Positions 61,001-64,000 of a stretch of 64,000 bases of DNA are shown here, one piece after another; the stretch's first letter is position 1; each line of letters opens with the position of its first letter. Where the stretch lies: assembly GCA_013400155.1 (NCBI GenBank), contig VXBM01000002.1, positions 1,309,516 through 1,373,515 of the forward strand, written 5' to 3'. The position numbers and the translations under genes are program-made. The stretch is from Helopsaltes ochotensis (taxonomy: Eukaryota > Chordata > Aves > Passeriformes > Locustellidae). A model generated the notes under the pieces. The model did no database searches, had not been told where the DNA came from, and saw only the letters and a list, made by a program, of their open reading frames with translations.

Positions 61001-62755
61001 CAGAAGGACCAGGTAGAGGGAAAGACTAATATGCAAATATCTGATATTAATGCTACTAGCATAAACCATCATGTATAAAAGATACAAGACAAATGGAGGT
61101 AGATTCTGATTACTGTTGTTTATTAACTCCCATTTAGTGATATTTGCTGCTGCCATTGCATCACGTGTTTTTGTCTAGTATTAAATTGTTATTAATTTTG
61201 AAAATTATGAAAAGCATTTACAGAAGCAATCATAATTTAAGAAATAAAGCAAATAACAGACAGTTATTGATCCTATAGATACACCAACAAGTAATATAGT
61301 CTCTTTTGCCACCATAAAATTTTGTTTAAAGAAAAAAGCTGTTTACTGTTAAATATAGGCTGTAAGTCTAAACACATACTGATGTTGTAATAGCAATGTG
61401 CTCTACCATTACTGTGGTCTTTTTTGATTAAACATGGTTTATTTCAGCACGTGAGCCAACAGTTAATAGTCTTCCTGGAGAATGAACAGTTGGAGATATC
61501 CATTACAGGAATGATCTTAAAAAATCCTCTGGGTTTTTGAAACATATTTTATAGTATTGGTCTGTTAAAGTTGTTTAACTTAGACACACTTATAATTGTA
61601 CTCTGTTGTAATTGATAACCAGCCCTTGCTATCACATAATATGTCTTACTCTACCAAAGCTCTCTTTGCCTGTTGCTGGTTTTTATTTGTTAAAAAAACG
61701 CATCACTTTTTTTTTTTCTTAAAGTCTAATGCTGACTTTAAAATATTTCTGAAACAGAGGATTACAGTGTCACTACACTGGCAAAGTTTTGTCTTTATTC
61801 TCCCTCTCATAGATACTGGAAGAATAAAATTCCTTTGTTAAAATAGCCCTCTAATCAGATGACATGTAAATATTGCAGTTGAGTTTGCGTTTGAAAGCAA
61901 TGAAACGTCAAGTTGAAGAAGCTGAAGAAGAAATAGACAGACTGGAAAATGCTAAAAAGAAACTTCAGAGAGAACTTGAAGAGCAACTAGACATAAATGA
62001 ACAATTGCAAGGACAGCTTAATACTGCAAAAAAAGAATTAAGGTAGGATGAGTTGTCCGGCGTTCCAGTTCTGTATCACACCACTTCTCACACATTTGAC
62101 CGCTTGCTCCTGTAGTCTGTAAAATGACTGCTTCTTCTACAGGTTTGTCATCAGCACACACAGTTTGACATAGACCTGTGAAACTCTCTAGGTGTCCCAG
62201 CCTTCTTTCCAAGATCTCCCTACTGAATAAAGTCATTGAGGCAGGGAATATAAAATGGAAAAAAGGGGTGGGACGTGACACTCTTACCATTTGTAGCAGT
62301 GAAAATTTCCCTAAAGGCTGAGAGGTACAGTCATCCTGTGTTAGTTTTCCTTGGCCATCTGTGAACATCGCAGTGTGCAAAGTTTACAGTATCCTCTCTC
62401 TGCCACTTTAGTTAGAGGTGCTTGAAAATGTGTTTGTTCTATCTTGGGCATGCTTCCTTCATGTAAGATGTAGTCCATGATAAACTACCCCTGCCAAAGC
62501 ACTTTGACATCCTTCAAAAATGTAAATCCTATCTGTCAATGTTTAAAGCTTTGTGTAAGTGTTCTGTAGATGTGCTGTTTTAATAGCAAGTATGTGTATT
62601 TTTGTTTTAGTAGACTGAAGAAGTCACCAAGTAAAGTGTTGGCTGATTCTGATGATGATGACGACGACGACGACGATTTTAGCACGGATGGAGATAGTCT
62701 CTGTGAAGTACCTTCAGGAAATAATTTCTCAAAAGATGATGACACAAAAATCTAA
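26504..62755 (+). CDS. CGNL1: Paracingulin (cingulin-like protein 1), full coding span over 18 coding exons
   Basis: Junctional scaffold on the cytoplasmic face of tight and adherens junctions; family members bind ZO-1 and PLEKHA7 and recruit Rho/Rac regulators such as GEF-H1 and Tiam1 (established knowledge). Joining the exons listed separately gives 3,882 nt: 1,293 residues plus TAA. Seen in the translation: a ZO-1-interaction motif around residues 41-59 (GVSIRVQGIDG then HPYIVLNN), a conserved block at 144-162 (LLNFQRHPELLQPYDPEKN), another at about 295-357 (TSANSLYRFLL, NRHENRRYIPFLPG), a basic serine stretch at 379-388 (RKRSRSVDSA), a continuous charged coiled coil from about 590 to 1245, and an acidic tail. 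ATG 26504 is preceded by GAC and followed by G, a good Kozak context, and starts the family's usual MExYF N terminus. Cingulin (CGN) is the only close alternative; the N terminus, linker blocks and tail fit CGNL1. No frameshift or internal stop was found. Confidence 0.97.
28604..28698 (+). CDS. CGNL1: CGNL1 exon 3 (residues 528-559)
   Basis: It begins after GATCTTTTAG with ATPDLLKGQQDL and runs through QQTNEETAKQILYNYLKEG, matching the family sequence just before the rod. The exon must end after two bases of a glycine codon (28698) to stay in frame with exon 4, which uses donor GTCAGT at 28699. A second donor, GTAAAC, lies four bases downstream and would shift the frame. Confidence 0.93.
29317..29410 (+). 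CDS. CGNL1: CGNL1 exon 4 (residues 559-590)
   Basis: Acceptor CTGTTTTAG ends at 29316; the first base completes the glycine codon. It encodes SPDNDDATKRKVNLVFEK and ends KSRAAGKTQ, a highly conserved stretch at the head-rod boundary. The donor is CAG|GTAAAG in phase 0. Confidence 0.95.
29622..29880 (+). repeat. Intronic direct repeat, copy A (intron 4)
   Basis: This is similar over about 260 bp, with small indels, to 30506-30770 in intron 5, about 880 bp downstream. Shared strings include TATTCTTCTTAATCT at the start, CTTAGTAT in the middle, CATTCACA, and GATTGCAGTGAGACAGA with TCATGTAGCT near the end. By eye identity is roughly 65-75 percent. It is either an old local duplication or two insertions of one unrecognised repeat. 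Confidence 0.8.
30310..30411 (+). CDS. CGNL1: CGNL1 exon 5 (start of coiled-coil rod, residues 591-624)
   Basis: Acceptor TTAATTGTAG ends at 30309; the donor is AGG|GTACAG. The exon is 102 nt, 34 codons, with phase 0 at both ends. The first residues (VSDSSAEVKALVEQK) are weakly conserved against my recollection of human CGNL1. The rest (AELERKVEELEKKLDLEIR) is an unbroken heptad-type coiled coil. Skipping would be in frame, and the exon lies between two copies of a duplicated intronic segment. Confidence 0.93.
30506..30770 (+). repeat. Intronic direct repeat, copy B (intron 5)
   Basis: Partner of copy A in intron 4, in the same orientation. The copies flank exon 5. Similarity stops shortly before exon 6 (30794), and copy A is not followed by an exon-6-like coding sequence. 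Thus intronic rather than exon sequence appears duplicated, or any duplicated exon has decayed beyond recognition. Confidence 0.8.
30794..30942 (+). CDS. CGNL1: CGNL1 exon 6 (rod, residues 625-674)
   Basis: Acceptor ACAAAATACAG ends at 30793; its pyrimidine tract is weak and interrupted by TGATGTACAAAA. It encodes NQQNSKEERDATRASLKDLQ and on to KELRQNLEE. The exon ends two bases into a glutamate codon at a near-perfect donor, GTGAGT. Confidence 0.95.
31421..31556 (+). CDS. CGNL1: CGNL1 exon 7 (rod, residues 674-719)
   Basis: The first base completes glutamate 674; then LFQVKMEQEKHQTEIRDLQD and SEMHDELDNAKHTDEGEKE follow, one of the most conserved rod segments. The acceptor TTTTACTGATGAG is unusually purine-rich next to AG. 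The frame and the match to the family fix it. The donor is GAG|GTTAGT in phase 0. Confidence 0.94.
33347..33559 (+). CDS. CGNL1: CGNL1 exon 8 (rod, residues 720-790)
   Basis: The acceptor TTGGGCTTTAG ends at 33346. It encodes 71 residues starting ELMQMKQDLQEVLIAKDQQE and including LTALKGALKEEVSSHD, near identical to the mammalian protein as I recall it. It ends EKATE at the donor GAG|GTATGT. Both ends are phase 0. Confidence 0.97.
35293..35337 (+). repeat. Two-copy tandem repeat in intron 8
   Basis: The unit TTGGAAGATGGTGTTCTTT occurs at 35293 and again at 35319, separated by GTTTAAA, followed by a long T run. It looks like a recent slippage-type duplication. Confidence 0.8.
40640..41147 (-). 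mobile_element. CR1 (LINE) retrotransposon 3' fragment, avian type
   Basis: Read on the plus strand this is the reverse complement of a CR1 3' region. It starts with CAGAATC-type end repeats and AGGTCGGAAAAGGCCTCTGAG, followed by strings typical of avian CR1: AAGTGCCACGTTCAG, CTGGGCAGCC, AACCTCCCCTGGTGCAGCTTGAGGCC, GAGAAGAGACCGACCCCCACC and GGGGAGCCCAGAACTGGAC. About 500 bp of 3' end remains, so it is 5'-truncated, as is usual for CR1, and it carries no intact reverse transcriptase. It lies antisense to CGNL1 within intron 8. The 95- and 110-residue open frames in it are not genes. Confidence 0.92.
41938..41976. repeat. CA/TG inverted repeat
   Basis: An ACACACATATATG arm is followed after a short spacer by ATATATGTGTGTG, giving an extended hairpin or cruciform-capable sequence in intron 8. 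Confidence 0.7.
45691..45730 (+). repeat. Perfect 20-bp tandem duplication
   Basis: The 20-mer AATAAATATAATAGTGAAAA occurs twice in direct succession (45691-45710 and 45711-45730). It is a recent small duplication in intron 8. Confidence 0.95.
48023..48229 (+). CDS. CGNL1: CGNL1 exon 9 (rod, residues 791-859)
   Basis: The acceptor GTTTCCACTAG ends at 48022. It encodes 69 residues starting SAAVLASEKNAAQEERNSVE and ending SVKEKLKTYE. Its start is the more divergent part of the rod, while the register and the VLAS and LxEENE-like features match the family. The donor is GAG|GTAAGT, and both ends are phase 0. Confidence 0.95.
48544..48648 (+). CDS. CGNL1: CGNL1 exon 10 (rod, residues 860-894)
   Basis: The acceptor GCATCATTACAG ends at 48543; the donor is CAG|GTAAGA. 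It encodes 35 residues, exactly five heptads: QEKQQLEEALKHAETEGKEL and on to LERQLEDMQ. Both ends are phase 0. Confidence 0.95.
50837..50989 (+). CDS. CGNL1: CGNL1 exon 11 (rod, residues 895-945)
   Basis: The acceptor TAATCTACTGCAG ends at 50836. It encodes 51 residues, ENIRCISQERQQLSQQLKDE through KNEMENERLQLNKTVEKLQ, matching the family. The donor is GAG|GTATGA, and both ends are phase 0. Confidence 0.96.
51608..51778 (+). CDS. CGNL1: CGNL1 exon 12 (rod, residues 946-1002)
   Basis: The acceptor CTTTTTGCCCAG ends at 51607. It encodes 57 residues, MSEMVEISRTSTLELQSQLD then EYKEKNRREFVDLQRQLKEK and EKSRLMNIRMQDE. The initial ATG is an internal methionine codon, not a start. The donor is GAG|GTAATA in phase 0. 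Confidence 0.97.
52150..52173. repeat. Near-perfect AT-rich palindrome in intron 12
   Basis: The arms ATACAAACATA (52150-52160) and TATGTTTGTAT (52163-52173) are exact reverse complements around a 2-base centre. This is a short cruciform-capable inverted repeat. Confidence 0.9.
52490..52651 (+). CDS. CGNL1: CGNL1 exon 13 (rod, residues 1003-1056)
   Basis: The acceptor CTTCTTGCTTCAG ends at 52489. It encodes 54 residues, MRLMEENLRDHQRAQDEAIT through LEYELEAKNHLKDDRARQIK and LME. The donor is GAA|GTAAGA, and both ends are phase 0. Confidence 0.97.
53445..53534 (+). CDS. CGNL1: CGNL1 exon 14 (rod, residues 1057-1086)
   Basis: The acceptor TTTTTGTTCCACTTAG ends at 53444. It encodes 30 residues, DKLSHLELELDEEKNNSDLL then SERISRCREQ. 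The donor is CAG|GTACTT, and both ends are phase 0. Confidence 0.96.
54100..54450 (+). mobile_element. Possible ancient CR1/L2-clade LINE remnant
   Basis: A short frame at 54238-54423 reads SSPGMPSQIKEHFTSVFNKA. This resembles the stretch of CR1-type ORF2 between the endonuclease and reverse transcriptase domains, where a phrase like AFFASVF plus an A/K-rich segment occurs. Flanking sequence is too decayed for me to follow. A composition coincidence is possible. Confidence 0.35.
54530..54549 (+). repeat. (TAGAG)4 pentanucleotide repeat
   Basis: Four near-perfect TAGAG units in intron 14. Confidence 0.75.
56361..56382 (+). repeat. (CA)n dinucleotide microsatellite
   Basis: An uninterrupted run of about ten CA units is flanked by TA repeats on both sides, in intron 14. 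Likely polymorphic in length. Confidence 0.9.
59033..59116 (+). CDS. CGNL1: CGNL1 exon 15 (rod, residues 1087-1114)
   Basis: The acceptor GTTCCCTAATAG ends at 59032; the donor is CAG|GTAATT. It encodes 28 residues, exactly four heptads: IEQMRTELLQERAIKQDLEC then DKISLERQ. Both ends are phase 0. Confidence 0.97.
60228..60352 (+). CDS. CGNL1: CGNL1 exon 16 (rod, residues 1115-1156)
   Basis: The acceptor TTCCAACTATAG ends at 60227. It encodes NKDLKSRILQLEGSYRSSKE, then GLVAQMEARITELEERLANE, and ends two bases into an arginine codon at the donor GTAAAA. This is among the best conserved parts of the rod. Confidence 0.97.
60904..61012 (+). CDS. CGNL1: CGNL1 exon 17 (rod, residues 1156-1192)
   Basis: The acceptor TTTTTTTCTTAG ends at 60903. 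The first base completes arginine 1156; DRASFQLSNRRLERKVKELM and LQVDDEHLSLTDQKDQ follow. The donor is CAG|GTAGAG, at the weaker end, in phase 0. Confidence 0.96.
61879..62042 (+). CDS. CGNL1: CGNL1 exon 18 (end of rod, residues 1193-1247)
   Basis: The acceptor GTAAATATTGCAG ends at 61878. It encodes LSLRLKAMKRQVEEAEEEID, then RLENAKKKLQRELEEQLDIN and EQLQGQLNTAKKEL, and ends two bases into an arginine codon at the donor GTAGGA. This is the C-terminal end of the coiled coil. Confidence 0.97.
62614..62755 (+). CDS. CGNL1: CGNL1 exon 19, coding part (acidic tail, residues 1247-1293)
   Basis: The acceptor is tandem: TTTTAG ends at 62610 and a second TAG at 62613. The distal site gives the family's LRLKK junction and is chosen here; the proximal one inserts a serine. 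The tail reads RLKKSPSKVLADS, nine aspartates (62651-62677), then FSTDGDSLCEVPSG and NNFSKDDDTKI before TAA at 62753-62755. The STDG motif and acidic run match the CGNL1 C terminus; by recall human has a shorter aspartate run and a slightly longer, different end. Confidence 0.95.
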
Positions 62756-62957
62756 ATAAGTATGGATGCAATTCCTTGAAAGTACTGGAAGAATAACATA
62801 AATTATCAAGAAACTGGATATTCTAGAGGCCAAATGACATAAAGGGATTTAAGCGTTGGGAATATAATGTTTCCATCCATGCTGTGCCGTTTTCTTATTT
62901 AGATCTCCACTGTTTAATATAGAAAACAGGATTGCATTATAAAACAGCTATAAAACT

Positions 62958-62995
62958 ACATATATATATAAATATATGTATATATATCTATATAA
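62958..62995 (+). repeat. AT-rich microsatellite in the 3' UTR
   Basis: Alternating TA repeats with few interruptions, about 200 nt after the stop codon. They can fold into a hairpin and include one Pumilio-type TGTATATA. Confidence 0.85.
62977..62984 (+). promoter_or_regulatory. Pumilio response element candidate 1
   Basis: TGTATATA is a perfect match to the UGUANAUA consensus in the presumed 3' UTR. It lies within a TA-rich repeat, so chance occurrence is more likely here. Confidence 0.35.
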
Positions 62996-63181
62996 CTGCT
63001 ACTGAAAATGTGAGAATAGTGTTTCACATTGGAAATGGGATTTTGCTAAAATTCTGTTTAAGTAAAAAGCCATCTGATAGTAATTCAAAATTAGTTTTTA
63101 GTTATTAAAAGCTTTTCTCTAAAATTTAGGAAACTGGAAGATTATTTAATAATTGTAAGTAACAGGGAATTATGTATAAAA

Positions 63182-63189
63182 TGTAAATA
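63182..63189 (+). promoter_or_regulatory. Pumilio response element candidate 2
   Basis: TGTAAATA is a perfect UGUANAUA match about 430 nt after the stop codon, outside simple repeats. Confidence 0.4.
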
Positions 63190-64000
63190 TTTTAAATTTC
63201 ATCTTTTTATTAACTACTTTAGTAATATTTTGTAAAGTTTCAAATATTATATAAATCAGTTTGATATGTAAAATCTTTAAGTTTATTGAATATTGAATGC
63301 TATGTTTGGGTTTTCACTCTAAAGAAAACAAATGAAAATTAATACTTTTCATGCATTACAGAGCAGATTCGCAGTTCCTGGGCCAGGAAGTACATTTTCA
63401 AACCAGTGTAGGTTTTATTGTATGTGTTCTGTATATTAGAGGTCAAATGTTAATCCTGCCTGTTGATTTTAAAAGGACCATCACATCTGCATGATGAGAG
63501 AGGCTTGGCTTCAACTTCCTTGTAAAATTCATTTGGGAAGCCTTCTGTTCTTAGTAGGGAAGGGTGAGAGTGATGTCAGTTATTACTTGGTATCTTTCAT
63601 TTCCTGAAAGGAATTCAGTTCTGCCAGAGGCAGAATCTTATAGGCCTGCTGATTTGAGGACATTAGGATGGTCCTATCTTGCAAGTTTCTAAGGAGTCCT
63701 ACTTGTTCCATTAAAATTACCTGTGGTCTTTGCATTAAGTACATGCTTAAATCTGATAAGAAGATTTTATGCTGCTGGCAAGAAATTGCACCAGGGAAAC
63801 AGAAAGCATGTAATCTGATTTTTCTTTCTAAGTCTTTCTTGACCGTCTACTTATGTTATATTGCAGTGCATGGTCATATCTGCAGATATGTATTAGTATT
63901 TCAGTTTACAGAAGTATCTGAATTTTGGGTTATCCATCTATTCAACAAACTTCGTGGGAAATTTAAAAGAAAGAGTGTGTGAAGATTTTAGTTTAAAAAC

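Larger units (their letters stand above)
59117..62613 (+). other. CGNL1: Introns 15-18 of CGNL1
   Basis: The lengths are 1,111, 551, 866 and 571 bp. Intron 15 holds a short string near 59953 (GCTGGAAGGGACCTGC) that may be a degenerate CR1 3' end, but it is too short to claim. Otherwise no feature was recognised. Confidence 0.75.
62756..64000 (+). other. CGNL1: CGNL1 3' UTR (continues to or beyond window end)
   Basis: AT-rich sequence after the stop codon. Candidate ATTAAA polyadenylation signals lie at 63104-63109 and 63710-63715; neither can be shown to be used, and no canonical AATAAA was seen before the window ends. Two perfect Pumilio motifs (62977-62984 and 63182-63189) and an AT microsatellite (about 62958-62995) are present. 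No start of a neighbouring gene is recognisable. A 104-residue open frame at 63668-63982 has no recognisable domain. Confidence 0.75.

Noticed and set aside
62018..62380. 120-residue minus-strand open frame overlapping exon 18 and intron 18
   Set aside because: No domain, spans a true exon-intron boundary on the other strand, and no splice or promoter support.
1..64000. CRISPR arrays, operons, phage or other prokaryotic systems
   Set aside because: No regularly spaced repeats, no dense open frames; exon-intron structure and CpG island show a vertebrate nuclear gene.

Overview
This is vertebrate nuclear DNA, most likely from a bird. Introns and intergenic DNA are AT-rich, a sharp CpG island sits at about 11.75-13.0 kb, and a 5'-truncated CR1 retrotransposon of the avian type lies at about 40.64-41.15 kb. 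The species cannot be named from the sequence. No bacterial or viral gene organisation is present.

The window is dominated by one plus-strand gene, CGNL1 (cingulin-like 1, also called paracingulin or JACOP). The layout is: (1) 1-11.7 kb, AT-rich upstream flank without a recognisable gene, holding a CTCF-like motif, a Grainyhead-like/forkhead motif pair, and a polypurine plus poly-G tract; (2) about 11.75-13.0 kb, the CpG-island promoter with the presumed noncoding first exon, interrupted by a 216-base assembly gap (12506-12721); (3) a 13.6-kb first intron; (4) 18 coding exons from 26485 to 62755; (5) at least 1.2 kb of 3' UTR to the window end, without a certain polyadenylation site. Every coding exon was placed by reading frame, splice consensus and phase. 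Joined, they give an uninterrupted frame of 3,882 nt, a 1,293-residue protein, close to the roughly 1,300 residues I recall for human CGNL1.

The protein has a head (about residues 1-590, mostly one large exon) with the ZO-1-binding motif near residues 41-59, then a long coiled-coil rod (about 590-1245) and a short acidic tail. It belongs at the cytoplasmic face of tight and adherens junctions, linking ZO-1 and PLEKHA7 to regulators of Rho and Rac. Nine rod exons are multiples of three with phase 0 at both ends, so they can be skipped without a frameshift.

No previously undescribed biological system is evident. The points most worth checking are a diverged direct duplication of intronic sequence flanking in-frame exon 5, a tandem (NAGNAG) acceptor before the last exon, two competing donors at exon 3, an aspartate-codon run in the tail, the GRHL/FOX motif pair 3 kb upstream, and the gap over the promoter.
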